A DNA stretch of 64,000 nucleotides from Hyposmocoma kahamanoa (GCF_003589595.1 NW_020654422.1:12223329-12287328), one strand, 5' to 3'; positions 1 through 12,391 are shown, counted from the first letter of the stretch. Numbers and translations: made by a program. The notes: generated by a model not told the origin, from the letters alone.

Positions 1-406
1 AGTATAATTATTACTGTATAATGATTTATTTAAACAATCGGTAAAGTAAAAAAATTACATCTAACGTCGTCGCAATTGAGTATTGAGTCATATGAGTATA
101 ATGTATCGATTTTATAAGTATGTCAGATTATGCACAAGAAACAACTATTATGTGACTGATTGTCGTTCGTTTTTATTGCTCAGGAAAAAGTTTTTGTTTG
201 AGAGTATATTTATATATTTAACTTCTTATGGCCGTGTGGTGTTGGCCTAGTATAATACCACCCCATATCTTTCAATGGATGTCTTCTCAACTAACATACT
301 GCGATCACCTATTCACCTTGCAAATGTGGTGATTGTGAAATGTCTCCAAGGTGTCCAGACTGTTTATGGGTTTTTGGGAGACCCATGGGCAGTTAGTGTT
401 GTGTAC
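1..406. other. AT-rich sequence with no recognised gene
   Basis: Nothing that I can identify. No convincing coding frame, repeat or RNA gene precedes the THAP-like relic that begins near 407. Confidence 0.4.
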
Positions 407-1125
407 TGTCAATTGTTTTGTTTAAAATACGTGGGTACAGAAAAAACCTGGTATTTTTGTATTGTTTTTGAAGATTTCCTAAGGATCCAGGTCTTAAGAA
501 AAAATGGATTGCTTCCACGAAAAGGGAAAACTGGTTTCCAAGCAATTACAGCGTCGTTTGCTCTCGGCATTTCACAGAAGACTGTTTTTATAGAAATAAC
601 ATTCGCCGCCGTTTATTTGACAATGCAATTCCTACATTGCATATGCCTGTAGTAGTAGTAAGTGATATACGTAATCCGTCTAACTTAACTTTGTTAAACT
701 TATATTATTTATAGACTCGACTCTTTTCCCCTGCAGAGTAACGTAAGTTCTAAACGCGCTCCGGAAAATGCAAGTCCGATACCATCATCATCTCAAAATG
801 AACTTTTACCGGCTACACCTAGGGCAACTAAACGAAAAGCTACCCTGATCCTGAAACTCCTAGTTTCATTTTCGAACCAAAAAACGTCTTTGCAGACGTG
901 TTTTAAAGTTGACATCAAGTTAAGCATAAAAATAAGACAATTAAAGCACTACAAGAGAAAGTACGTTACTATAATAAAAGGATAGTATCTTTAAAATTCA
1001 TAATTAAAAAATTTATAAAAGCGAAAGACGGCGACACTTTAAAGAAAATTGGTGTGCTTAATGAAGAAATAGTACAACGTCAATATCTAAAACACAGAAC
1101 AGGGAAAATTCTTAAAAATCCTTGA
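407..1125 (+). pseudogene. THAP-domain gene or P-element-like relic
   Basis: I recognise a broken THAP zinc-finger domain. In one frame a C-x3-C pair lies at 407-421. After a frameshift near 470 the typical FPKDPGLKKKW segment follows at 475, and the C-x2-H pair (VVCSRHF) is encoded near 560-580. A plausible intron runs 658-736 (gtaagt ... ctgcag), and joining across it keeps the frame into a Ser/Pro/Lys-rich linker from 737. A second frameshift near 840 and a stop at 904-906 break the reading. The same frame then resumes as a Lys/Arg-rich coiled-coil-like stretch (KTIKALQEKVRYYNK) ending at a stop at 1123-1125. THAP domain followed by coiled coil is the layout of THAP proteins and of P-element-type transposases; no RNase H-like catalytic part is seen here. 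It is probably a pseudogene, either a decayed host THAP gene or a P-like element remnant. Confidence 0.6.
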
Positions 1126-1637
1126 TAAGAAATTTAAAAAAAATAGAAATTCTTGCTATCACCTGAATAATCTCTCTTTATAAGTGTTTGAGAAAGTAAG
1201 GCGTCGATATATACTATCGATTTCGATAATATAATATTTGCTTGCCCATCTCTGAAATATATTTCGAATTCGGACTGGCCTATCGGAGCGCAGTTGTCAC
1301 CAGTTGTCATTTGGCAGAATAGTTTTCAAACAAATTAAATGAAATTTCGTCTATTTTTCTGGTTATATACTTGATGAATAGTCATATCGATTTTCGTTAA
1401 AAAACACCTACCAAATAGTATATGATATGGCTGCTGCAGCGTACGTTATTTGTTATTAATCTATTTTGTTACTATGCTAAAAAGTACTTTTCGATTACGT
1501 CACTTTATTATTGAGAGTGCCATATAATGGGGCCTATAGTCATTTGGAAAAAAACTGCATAAGTAGAATTTTATGGTACTCATATAGTATCAACCTTTTT
1601 TAAAATAGTATTCTCTATTTACCAATTTATACATAAC

Positions 1638-1643
1638 TTTATT
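1638..1643 (-). terminator. poly(A) signal of the cytochrome b5 reductase gene
   Basis: On the minus strand AATAAA is read about 56 bases after the stop codon at 1699-1701. This suits the 3' end of the CYB5R3-like transcript; the cleavage site itself cannot be read. Confidence 0.6.
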
Positions 1644-1698
1644 GAGTACCTGCCACCTTTTCGTAGATTTTTATTAGTTCCCACTTATAACAAGCCGC

Positions 1699-4600
1699 CT
1701 AGTAAGCAAATCGCAAGTTCTCCTTGAAGCCTAATTTGTCAAGTGCTGGATTACAGGCGAAATTGATCATGGGCGGTGGGCCGCACATCAGTACTATGGT
1801 GTCATCGCCAGGCGCGAACATGTGTTCGCTTATCATCGTGTCGTTTATGAAACCGCTACTATACGTCCATCCTGAAAGAAGAAGATTATAATCCACAACT
1901 TACAATTCTTCTCATAACTTCTTAGGACAGGCCACTGCATCAACTATTAAATAATAAAGTAAAAAAAAATACTAAAGTATTTCCTCGCAAGCATATCAAA
2001 CTCACTCAAAACAGTATTTTATGCAATCGTTGCATACTGAGGGTTTCCGGAACTGGCCACTTTTAAAAAGTAATTACATTTGAAAATTGATCTCTTTGTC
2101 TGTAGAATACAGTTTGTTTTATCTGACTGTCACTTGTTTTTACATTGTGGCGTCATTTTAGAAATTGGTTGTCTACATCACTTTAACTTTTTTAACTCGT
2201 GAAAATTTTCGTAGTATGATTTTCTACGACTTTAAGTGGAATTTAACACTGCTGTGAACAACAAAAACATTGATGCTGTGCGCCTTATGATCAAAACAGA
2301 CAGGCATGTGACATACCATGAGATTCGGGCATCTTTAGGCTTAAGCATGAGTCAAATACAATCAATACTACACAAACATTTGGCTGTGAAAAAGCTGTGC
2401 TCTCGGTGGATCCCATACAATTTGACTGAGGTTCAAAAAACGGATCGCGTCACTTGGTGCAATGCCATGGTTACCAGATTCAACGAAGGGGCGTCAAATT
2501 TGGTGTGGAACATAGTAACAGGTGACGAAACATGGATTTATAGTTACGTTCCCAAAACAAAGCAGCAATCGAGTGTATGGGTCTTTCGAGATGAGCCGAA
2601 ACCAACCAAAGTGGAGTGCGTGAAAGTGCCTCTAAGCGGATGATTGCTTCTTTTTTTAATAAAACTGGACACAAAGGTTTACAGGTTTAAAGGTTTACAG
2701 GTTTAAAGGTTAGGTCTATGCCGCTTGCAATAAGAACGGCCCAAAGTCCAAAATGTCAAGCTTGATCTGCTCTTGACTGTACACAACCATTTGTTTGCAG
2801 GAAGGTATTGACAAACTCCATAACAACAACCGTAAACGCCGTATCATCTTGCACCACGATAATGCCAGTTCTCACACGGCCAGACATACAAATAAATTTT
2901 TGAAGGTGAACAACGTTGACCTTATGAGCCACCCCGCGTACAGTCCCGACCTGGCACCTTGTGACTTTTATTTATTTCCAAATATTAGGGGTTAAAGTAT
3001 GAAATTGCCGTTTTATTGCAATAGNNNNNNNNNNNNNNNNNNNNNNNNNNNNNNNNNNNNNNNNNNNNNNNNNNNNNNNNNNNNNNNNNNNNNNNNNNNN
3101 NNNNNNNNNNNNNNNNNNNNNNNNNNNNNNNNNNNNNNNNNNNNNNNNNNNNNNNNNNNNNNNNNNNNNNNNNNNNNNNNNNNNNNNNNNNNNNNNNNNN
3201 NNNNNNNNNNNNNNNNNNNNNNNNNNNNNNNNNNNNNNNNNNNNNNNNNNNNNNNNNNNNNNNNNNNNNNNNNNNNNNNNNNNNNNNNNNNNNNNNNNNN
3301 NNNNNNNNNNNNNNNNNNNNNNNNNNNNNNNNNNNNNNNNNNNNNNNNNNNNNNNNNNNNNNNNNNNNNNNNNNNNNNNNNNNNNNNNNNNNNNNNNNNN
3401 NNNNNNNNNNNNNNNNNNNNNNNNTTTCAGTACAAATCGGCAATTTCATACTTTAACCCCTATTATTAAGAATCAGTTACGCGGTCAACGATTTTCATCA
3501 CCTGAAGAGGCTGTCTAAGAGTTTGAAAAATATGTTTCAGAGATTGTCACGGAGGAGTGGCATAAATGTTTTCAAAATTGGTTCACTCGTATGAAAAAGT
3601 GCATTAACGCTAACGGAGAATATTTTGAGAAACAATAAATTCATTTCTGACCATTTATAGTATTTGTTTCTCATTCATTCCGGAAACTTATAGTGCGCCA
3701 CACGTAGTCGAGCACCCTGTTTAGGCTACGAGGCTTTGCCGAGTGGCATAAGTAATACGAGTACGAGATTTTAAGACCTAATTATGCAATTATAGCATAC
3801 AATACTTTTTTTACGAGTAAATAAAATAATTTAACAGAACCAATATTAATGTACATTTTGTTATCAATCCATGCCAACGAACGCAATTTTTTAAAATAAG
3901 TTTTAACCCATGTCTTCGATAGTGCTTCTTACGAAATTTAATAAAGGTTAATGGCCCAGTTGCAAGACTTTTAGGCCAATGTATGGTTACATCAGGAGGC
4001 AGTATAGCACTGAGTAGCGTAAATTGAAAAACGTTATTTTTTTGAAACTCATTACAGTTCTGTGTACAGTACTATGATGCTCATTATAGTAGTGTATACA
4101 GAACTTTAATGACATTTTTCAGCTCAGTGGCGAGTATCATCGACAATACAGTTTTGATTCAGAACTAAAAAGAGCGCCTTTATGACATGGTTCATGAAAT
4201 TATAATTGACAGATTAAAGTACATTAGTACAGGAGTAGAAAAAAGATCATTTTTACATTAATAGAAAAAATCTTTATGTCCTGCAAAATATTTTTAAAAC
4301 CGTCATGAATTTCAATTCTAGATTTATTTTTTGCTCATCAAGAAGGCAGTTGAAATAAATCTATTAAACAATATGGCACATACCATGCTCAAGGACAAAT
4401 CGGGGAGCCAAAAATTGTTCAAATCATGGTTTTTCAACTATATTTAGATAACGAATTCCTAGGTTTCCCTGATGTTATACACAGGCAATGAAACTATTTT
4501 TATTTTATTTTTATCGCATATATTTGTTTTTATAAACAAACCAACGTTTCGGGCTCTTTACAGTCAGCCGTGACCATGGGACCAAATGGCACCTGTAAAG

Positions 4601-7600
4601 CGCTCGATACGTTGGTTTTGTTTGAAAAAATAAATTTACTCGATATAGATAAGAAAAATAGTTTCATTTCCTAACTATATTTCGATTTTACCAAAAATTT
4701 TTCAATAAAGCATCAGAGTTCCATTGTTACTCAAGTTACTTCCAAATGTTTACTGCCTCCGTGGCAGAAGTCCCAGGTTCGATTCCCGGGCCGGGAGAAA
4801 TATTTGTATGGTCTACATTTAGTTCTCTCGTGAGTTTGGGTGTAATTTGTGGTTGTCTATGTGTGTGTCCACGACACCGCGACACAGGGTTTCCCAAGTG
4901 CGGAGCTATGTTGAGTGTGTGCGTTATTTATTTATTATTTGCAATATACCCTACAATCTTAACTGCCTAATTATAGTGCCCGCGAGAGCACTTATGTACT
5001 TACTGTACTTAAACGGCCCTTACCGTCAGTAGGTCTATCAACAGTATACCACAACTTCATCTGTGAAGGATGATCCTTCTGGTATCTCTCTAATTCTTCT
5101 CTGAGCAGAATGTCATCTTCGGTCTGATTTGCATATAGCAATCTCATCTCCGTATGATCATTGACATCTTGACAGATGTGCCTAATCAGTTGAAGCATTG
5201 GAGTGATGCCAGTTCCACCTGGGGAATAAAACCATGCCTCAGTACAAGGGATTATATTACATTATCGTTTGTTCTAATTATAGTGGATTAGTCAAAGCTT
5301 TAGAACGTTACACATATCAAAGACTTATTCACTGATTACCAGTACATAATGTGTTCATTTTTGTGACGTAAATGTTTCATCTATTACACATTCTATCAGG
5401 TAACTATTAAGTACATAAAGGATTACAATGACTAATATCTACAATCCACAGAATCAATTCTTTTGTATACTCATATGTTAATAATAATAAAAATAAAATA
5501 TGCATTTTTACAATGCAATATTTTTGATAAATACCTCGTAAATAATCTCCTTTACATTTACGTAAAACTAATTTCGTAATAGGTATACATATACTGCAAA
5601 AGTTATCAAGCTATCAATAGTGGTTTTTGTATTGAAAATTGTGTACGTAAATATGTATGGAGAAAATACCAATTTTTGGTAAGTAATTTTTTAGATAAAT
5701 ACTGACATTACACTGTGGACGGTATATTATGTACTTATAAAGAGGATGTTGTGCAAATCATGGCAAAAGATAATACGTCGCATGGCGTACAAGGCCAAGA
5801 AAGCGCACGACTTAGTTTTAGATGGGTTAGGCCTAAGCGACTTTTCTATGTAGTAATGGCTTATGTTATTAAGATCAGTGCTGAGTTTATTCACAACTTC
5901 CACGAAATTTTTCGCTTGAGAAGTTACAGCAACGGAGCCAGAATGCTACCCTGGGGGCGAACATTTTCTTGCGATCTTTAACGACATTTGTCCTGGAAGA
6001 GATGAACCCGAAAACGATAGTTGAGTAATATGGAGGAGTTCATGGAGTATGACGATACATTTATGATTACCGGTCATGGTTTCCACCTTCCATAACAGCC
6101 GTCTAAGGTTCTGTGGCGTAGGCTGCTGACAAATCAATGAACACAGCAGAGTTATCTTCCCTGATTCAAATCCATCTCGATGTTTGCGTAAATACTACAC
6201 GAGTATCGTTTTGTACTTTTTATCGGAATCATATCGAGGCAACTGATAGGAATCGTTTCAGATGATTGACCGTTTAAAATTGATTTGACCATACTGATCA
6301 ATTATTGCTAACTATGGGGTTTCTTATCATGAAATATAACTTCTTATTCACTACTTTTAATAGAAACCTGTACCTAACTAGTGTTAATAGTTTGGTTCAC
6401 CACGGGTTTCGAAATCTATATACTAACAACAAATATTTTATGTCAGTTTCATACAAATTAATGAAGCGAAAAGTAGGTACACCAGGAAATGACATTCAGT
6501 AATTTCTGCTTTTTAAATGTTAATATATAAAGCATACCGAAACGACAGTTAGGGTCGTATTCTAGAACTCTACTCAATGCTCAAGTCAGGATTTGAGTAT
6601 GGTTTAAAGCACTCAAAATCGTACTCAAGTCCCTGCCATTAGGGTCGTATTTCCAGTGCTTGTGTTTCAATTGCAATCCTGACTTGAGCATTGAGTAGAG
6701 TTCTAGAATACGACCCTTAGTTTCACGATACAAGTAATATTGTGAGTAGGAAAATTACCAGCAATCATGTTGAGTTTTTTAACCAGGACATTCACTGGAG
6801 GGTCTTTTCTCATCTTTTTGATGAGGAAGAGACCTTTTCCAGCATACTGCAATCTCCCTGAAGGTCCTCTAACGTCAATAGTCTCTCCGAGTTTCATGTT
6901 GTTCAGGTGCTGCGACATCTTTCCTCCATCGGGGAACTTGGGATGAACATTTTTAAAGTACACCTAAAACCAGAAGGCAATGTAAACATCAATGTCAAAT
7001 TTATAAAATGTCAAATGTCAATGTCTTGTAAAATGTCAAGTTAATTTGTTTAATGTAAAATTAAGAATAATTTTAACCCAGTAGACTATCAAGATTATCA
7101 AAAGTTATTGTCACCATGAATTGACAATTATATCAATATATAATGTAGATGAATTATTTATAAATCTGTCCTATTTTACTTGAATGAAAACAATCCTTCA
7201 CTTGTTAAAGTTACAAAATATGTAAATTATTTTACTGTCTCCACAACACCACCTGTACAATACAATGTATTTGTTTATTTATTAAGAATAGACTTTCTTG
7301 CACATTCTTCTCAGGGCAAACAGCCCCAAGAATGAGCAGTAGAGTTTAATCAATGTCACAATTACAGTGTAAGTAGCTTGCCTAAAAAATAAAGATTATT
7401 TGACTTTATGAATTGTATAATAATAGGTATGTACTTACCAACTTTGCAAATAAGTAACCAATGCTTAATATTTACATAAATTACATAAACATAATGTATG
7501 ACTGATGGATGACTGACATTAAAATGCTCTCAAGAATTAGTGGTCAATGTTATAAGTTAAAGAAAGGTTACATTTGGAAAAGAGCATTTCGAATGAACAC

Positions 7601-9789
7601 TGAACTAAATATACATCTGTTAAAATTGCACAAGCTTCTGCACTAACACAGAGTAAACGTTAATTTCTAAACTTTTATAGCAGTGAATACCAAATGTTCA
7701 GTGCCTGTTATAACAACCGGAACACAATAAAAATGATGATTCACCTTGATTACCAAATCCACATATCCATTGTCATCATCACTGGACACAGGTGTATAAG
7801 ATCTAATGACCAGGTCATCATCAATTTTGGCTGATAAGTGTATATGTTGGCCAACGGGCAAACCTGAAACGCATTCAGTCATTTGTTGATAATTTTCAAT
7901 CTTTTAACATTACATTGTTAACTCTATCAAATTAGGTAATTTATCTGCTTGTTTTACACAAAGTTTTACTACCTACCATGATATTCAGTTATGTTTTGTG
8001 AAATTATTCCATTATAATTGTTATAATAAACACAAAGTTCGAACACTAAAAAAAACTCTGTCGATCCAGCTGGATACGAACAAGCGCTTTCAACACACCG
8101 TGCTGAAGGCGCGGTTCAGCGTCAGGCACGGTATGTTGAAGGCGCTGGTTCGAATGCAGCCGGATCTAAGGAATTTTTCTTAGTGTTTGAACTTTGTATT
8201 AATATTAATAATCCGTATTTTCGAATAATTAGGTATTAAATGAATTAAAATTAATATAATTTAGAAGCCTGAAAATTGATACCTATACATATAGTTATTT
8301 ACTAGAATTTTACATGTGATTGTTTCATTTACCTCATTAAAGAGGAAGGAAGAATTATCTAAAATAATGTATTTTAAACTATAAGTGTTTTTGCAACAAT
8401 GTCAAAAGGTTATTGAAAAACTTTGTACCTCTTTTGTAAACAACATCACCACACATGATTAGACATTCTGATCGCCACTAAATTTTGTGTTATGAATGCT
8501 TATTAATAAGCATTCCCAAGTTGTAGCAGTAGAATAACACTACTCATATCTTTCTTTTCAGTGTTATACCTTTTGTTCCACTGCTTGTGGTTGATGCTTG
8601 TTCTTGTTCTTGTTCTTCGAACAGTGATATTCACAATTTGTGTGAATGATGATATCACTATTCACACAATCAATCCATCTTATCTGAGTAATGTGACTCT
8701 TATAGTCTCAAATACTTACCTAATACATGTTTATCAGATGGCAAACCAAACCTAAATCTTCTAGTGTCATGACTGATCTCTTCGCGTTCAATAAGCGGCA
8801 GAGGGTATTTTGTGTTGGGGTCAACTAAAGCCACTAACTTCTTATTTTTCTTTTTGCCCCAAAGACATTTTGCTATTACTGTTGATAAGATTACTGCTGA
8901 GCCGAGGCCGATTATTATGGGCAGAACCTGAAAAGATATATTAGATGGTATTTATTTGATAGGAGAGGATATTATTTATGTTAAGTATACAAACACTACA
9001 TAACTTGAAGCAATTTATATGTACACATATACTTTATGCCCATTTCCCACCAATGTAGGCAGATACCACAATCTTACACTTGATTATGATCCTGACACAA
9101 TATACTTTCAAAACAATCAAGAAACAAAGTTTGCTAATACATAAATTTGATCAGTGAACAATTTTTGCTAACTTCCCAAGTATAATAATAGCAGTGCCTG
9201 GTAACTACAATTATCTGGTCTCAAAGTAGGAAATTCCCTGTACTGTGAGTACCAGAGCGAAACAAAATTAACTGAGAGGCAATTAACCCAATTTAGAAAT
9301 ACTAGTTTTCCAAAGCTGTATTACCAGGAATAGAGCCCAGAACATCCTATATAATGCGAAAATACCAAGCAATAATTGCATAATACACATTAGTTCTAAA
9401 TTGTTCATGCACTGTTTATGTTCTTCTGTGTGAGCAGTAAAGTGTATGTCTATCTACCTATAATACATCCACATTATGAACCACTGGGCCACCAAGATAT
9501 TTCAGAAACACAACACACACCAAGATATTTAACTATTATACGAGATCCTTGATTCTAGGATAACAAATCGTTTAGACAATTACCTACTGACATCAAAGCA
9601 CATAATGGATAATAATATAAAAGGTTACATTTCTTAGAATAATATAATATATATCTAAACTAATATATCTAAAACTCTATCCTTCTTCAAGGACAGTTAG
9701 GCAAAAAACAAAAGTATAATCTTATGTATAAAAAAGTAATATATATTTAATGTACATACTGCTAATTCTTTAAATGTAACATCACTCAT
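1699..9789 (-). CDS. CYB5R3: NADH-cytochrome b5 reductase (CYB5R3-like), 6 coding exons
   Basis: The coding exons, read on the minus strand, are 9760-9789, 8720-8927, 7745-7863, 6759-6963, 5024-5218 and 1699-1871. All junctions are GT-AG and phases match, giving 309 codons (human CYB5R3 has 301). The enzyme moves electrons from NADH through FAD to cytochrome b5 at the ER and outer mitochondrial membrane, serving fatty-acid desaturation and sterol synthesis. A hydrophobic anchor ([19 protein letters not shown]) follows the first ten residues. The FAD motif RSYTP is near residue 100, the GGTGITPM nucleotide motif near 188-195, and CGPPPM near 282; the protein ends in a short aromatic tail (FAY). 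The start [10 protein letters not shown] is the only ATG just before a good donor (gtatgt). It lacks the MG myristoylation start of the vertebrate membrane form. Family membership is clear; the isoform (CYB5R2 or CYB5R3) is less certain. The introns carry TEs, the largest being 1872-5023. Confidence 0.95.
2988..3460. mobile_element. Second mariner-family element nested in relic A, body missing in a gap
   Basis: The left end reads ggggttaaagtatgaaattg and the right end is its reverse complement. TA dinucleotides flank both sides (2986-2987, 3461-3462). The first 36 bases are identical to the left end of the element at 50087-51174, so this is another copy of that family inserted inside relic A. 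Its body is hidden by the N run 3025-3424, so its true length and coding state are unknown. Confidence 0.85.
3025..3424. other. Assembly gap of exactly 400 N
   Basis: There is a run of 400 N inside the nested element. The two flanks are inverted copies of one another, so the gap most likely reflects repeat collapse and its size may be a placeholder. Confidence 0.95.
4534..4624. repeat. Imperfect fold-back around the motif ccaacgttt
   Basis: Arms aaaccaacgtttcgggctct (left) and a near reverse complement ending agcgctcgatacgttggttt (right) enclose about 40 bases. This is probably a remnant of a dispersed insect repeat; I see no coding sequence. Confidence 0.45.
4752..4975 (+). mobile_element. 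tRNA-derived SINE, internally deleted copy
   Basis: The copy starts actgcctccgtggc. The RNA polymerase III B-box (ggttcgattcc, 4776-4786) follows directly, so about 35 bases carrying part of the A-box region are missing compared with the copy at 29894. The shared tail is aaatatttgtatggtctaca. It lies in the last intron of the CYB5R3-like gene. Confidence 0.7.
6552..6716. mobile_element. 165-bp MITE with ~41-bp perfect terminal inverted repeats
   Basis: The ends read gggtcgtattctagaactct and its exact reverse complement. The inverted repeats continue to about 41 bases, and a 3-bp TTA duplication flanks the element (6549-6551, 6717-6719). A TTA target and short TIR-only body suggest a PIF/Harbinger-type non-autonomous element. 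It ends about 40 bases below the splice donor at 6758 of the CYB5R3-like gene. A shorter relative lies at 47329-47428. Confidence 0.85.
7265..7400 (+). mobile_element. 5'-truncated LINE tail
   Basis: This matches the 3' tail of the LINE at 12640-14110: shared cattcttctcaggg, gcagtagagtttaatca, and the ending aataaagattatttgact. Only the last ~130 bases are present, as expected for a 5'-truncated retrotransposition. It lies in intron 3 of the CYB5R3-like gene. Confidence 0.65.
8032..8197. mobile_element. Fold-back tRNA-derived SINE (head-to-head)
   Basis: The right half carries a B-box-like ggttcgaatgc near 8147 and a tail ggaatttttcttagtgtttg. The left half is a near reverse complement of the right (aaagttcgaacactaaaaaa ... 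gatccagctggatacgaa), so the unit forms an imperfect ~70-bp stem. Related copies are at 11440-11640 and 17459-17690. Confidence 0.65.
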
Positions 9790-11439
9790 TGTCACTCTTT
9801 TACTAAATACCACTTGTATAACCAAAATGTGTTTCACTGAGAAATACAGTTATTATATATATATATATTAATATAATAAAATTGTTTTTTCTAGGTTTTT
9901 TTTATACTTGCGTGTAGTACGACATCGACGCAGAATAGAAAACTGTCAATAGTGGTTGACACTTAATTAAAATTATTGCAACCTTGGACCTTCTTATCTC
10001 GGATATTGCAACTCTACACTCACGCATAGCATGTACAATTCAATTATAACAAAATTACTTGTATACTGAGAGATTAAGTAGGTACTTAACGCGCATGACA
10101 GACGACCGCGTTCGTTTCGCTACTTAACCTAAAAAAACTTGGACGAATAATGAAAATTAAAAAGGTTATAAACCAACCATCCTGCGAAATCAAAAATTTA
10201 CACTCAACATCGAGAAATTCCATTATTATGAAATATCAGCAGTTCGATAGTGTCAATAAAATTAACATTGTCTATAAATACGAGAATAAAAAGGACTCTC
10301 TCTTCTGCCGTAGTATTGGCTTGGTTCATACTTCATTAGAACAAAGAACAGAAAGAACTTACTATTCTTAAGTTGATAATCAGCGGCATGTTTGCTTTTA
10401 GTTGCTGCTTCTTTAGAATTCAACTAATTCTTAAGCAAAATCACTACACTACTCACATACAATTTTTAAAAAATTATATAGGTTTGGACTGGATAAGAAA
10501 ACAGGTTACATATTCAATAGGCCCGCCCGTTTATGTAATGTAGTGGAATGTATTTCATGCGGTAGCAGTCTCAAGACAAAAATTATTTTAGTATCTCGAA
10601 GAACGATGTGTTATGTCATTTTTACCTTTCACTGCTAGTTGGTTCCGAGGCATGGCAAAAATAGATCTTGAATTAGAAATAAACATTAATATAGTACAAA
10701 ATATATTGATCAAGTCGGCCGTTTCGTTATATAGACAAGCCAGACAAGTATCTCGTTTAACAATACAATTAGGTCTCTAAGTATGTATAGTATATACTTT
10801 TAATTTTACAAAAGTGTAATATTTTGAAAGACTTTGGAATTGAAAAGACGCGCCAAACGGGTGGACAGTCTATGGACAGACAATTATTTATTTGTTGAGC
10901 ATTGGCTATAGAGCCATCAGCTGAAACAAGCAACAAACAATCAAGAAACTCAAAACGTATTATTACTTAAACTAAAAATTAATTCGTGAAAAAACCGAAA
11001 GTACAAAAACCCGCCATTTTCTCAAATTCCCGGATAGACAAGTGACAGCCTATTTTTTTTCCGAAAGGTGTGGTCTCGTCCCAAATTTTTTTTTTGCACC
11101 CTCTAAGTAAACCCAAAACACGGAATCAAAATAGTTATCGTCATCGATTGACTTTGAAGTCACCATAAATTCATTTCGCCATTTTTAGAGTACTTTTGTG
11201 AGTACAGATACGGTTGTCAAACAGGCACAAACTACTTAGGACGCTATCCTATTATGTTGTGACGACAAATAGTCGTACAGTTTTGAAATAAACGAATACT
11301 AACATTTAAAATACAGTGAATAGCACATACTTATCTATAAATGTCAGTGGTGAATAGCGACATCTCTCGTCAGGGCTGGTAGCTGTAAAGGCATCTAACT
11401 GGATGATAAAACTTTCAAAAATTTCTCGTAGATGGCGCT
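9790..11439. other. 5' flank of the CYB5R3-like gene; no gene recognised
   Basis: The promoter of the minus-strand gene should lie in the first part of this stretch, but I cannot point to a specific core element. A short (at)n run is at 9855-9869. I see no convincing coding frames. Confidence 0.4.
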
Positions 11440-11640
11440 ACGTCTAAAAAGTCGTTGAAAAACCAAATACATAGACACGACGAGAAACACATAGAAAAAT
11501 TCGTGGGATCCGCTGGTTCGTTCCGTGGCTTAGTTGGTATAGCGTCTGGCACGGTATGCTAGAAGACGTCGGTTCGAATCCGGCCGGATCGAAGAAATTT
11601 TTTCTGAGTGTTCGATCTTTATACATATAAATACTAACAT
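11440..11640 (+). mobile_element. tRNA-derived SINE with A and B boxes
   Basis: The A-box-like tggcttagttgg is at 11526-11537 and the B-box ggttcgaatcc at 11571-11581, spaced as in a tRNA. The 3' tail (ggatcgaagaaattttttct) matches the copies at 8032 and 17459. Upstream, acacatagaaaaattcgtgg is a weak reverse complement of that tail, so this copy is also partly fold-back. No clean acceptor stem is seen, so it is not called a functional tRNA gene. Confidence 0.7.
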
Positions 11641-12200
11641 AGTTGAAGCATTTATAATTTTACAGTCAGAACGTTGACAAAGTCAATATCAACCATATAT
11701 TAGTCATAGTATATAACATTCGTCCATTCCTGCAATTCACGACATCTTCTCAATGAGCCGTCGCGTCGTCGCGGCAATCTGATAATGCGCTCACTGCACC
11801 TCGGTGCTCCCTGTCGCAGCGATTTAGTCGTTGAACTGCTTTGTCGTATTTACGTGTGAACGTCAACGAGTCCAATTTTAAAGTCGTTCGATCCAAATGC
11901 CGTTAAAGCGTATTTTGGCATATGAATCGAACTTAAATCGACTCTAAACGACAAGTCATACGTATTCTGCTAAAATTTTGACAGTTCTTTCAATAGACTT
12001 CCGACGACTAAATGTCAAACTTCACAATCCAAGATGTCGTTCATTAGTCGTTACGTTTCGATTCTACTCATATCAAAGTTCGTTCAAGTGATACGTGAAT
12101 ACCCATTTTGGATAAGACTTCAATCGAACGACTACGTAACTTTAACGATATTTTAATAGCTTGAACTTACGTGAATCGCACTACATGTAAGTTCCGTATC
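11641..12200. other. Non-coding stretch, nothing recognised
   Basis: No supported gene is seen. Several Ser/Arg-free short frames only; the sequence has recurrent gtcgttcgat-like words but no clear repeat boundary. Confidence 0.35.
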
Positions 12201-12391
12201 AGGGGGTCTACTCTCGATCTCCGTCCGACATCCGTCCGAAACAATTACTGCCATATAAGCAATACTTAACCAAATGAAAAGACGCGTGATGCGAATGAAG
12301 CTTCTTACTGGATACTTGTCTTTTAATTTTGTCGAATATTACTTATTTGACAGTAATTGTTTCGGACGGAGATCGAGAGTAGCCCCCCAGG
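12201..12391. mobile_element. ~190-bp MITE with ~40-bp TIRs
   Basis: Left end agggggtctactctcgatct and right end gatcgagagtagccccccag are inverted copies; pairing continues through ccgtccga and aacaattactg. The left arm has an extra 11-bp partial repeat (catccgtccga). No clear target duplication is visible. Confidence 0.75.

Larger units (their letters stand above)
2038..3704 (+). mobile_element. Mariner transposon relic A, interrupted by another insertion
   Basis: The 5' end is worn (fttccggaactggcc-like sequence at 2043). The 3' end carries ggaaacttatagtgcgcc near 3682-3699. Coding pieces at 2236-2643 and 2795-2995 give mariner transposase motifs: [11 protein letters not shown] with the first Asp intact, then [10 protein letters not shown] and SPDLAPCDF, which are 34 residues apart as in D34D mariners. 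The C-terminal part resumes after the nested element at about 3463. An internal segment between 2643 and 2795 is scrambled with a short direct repeat (aggtttacaggttta), so the transposase is dead. It is the same family as the copy at 31958-33097. It lies in the last intron of the CYB5R3-like gene. Confidence 0.85.

Noticed and set aside
275..652. 125-codon open frame at the THAP relic
   Set aside because: The THAP signature is split between this frame and another one; read as a whole this frame does not give a THAP protein.
2985..3469. Long open frames on both strands spanning the N run
   Set aside because: They exist only because the N bases translate as unknown residues; the flanks are transposon ends.
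10150..10371. 73-codon plus-strand frame upstream of the CYB5R3-like gene
   Set aside because: Low-complexity Lys/Asn-rich text with no recognisable motif; expected by chance in AT-rich DNA.
11521..11600. Possible functional tRNA gene
   Set aside because: A and B boxes are present, but no good acceptor stem, and the tail matches other SINE copies.
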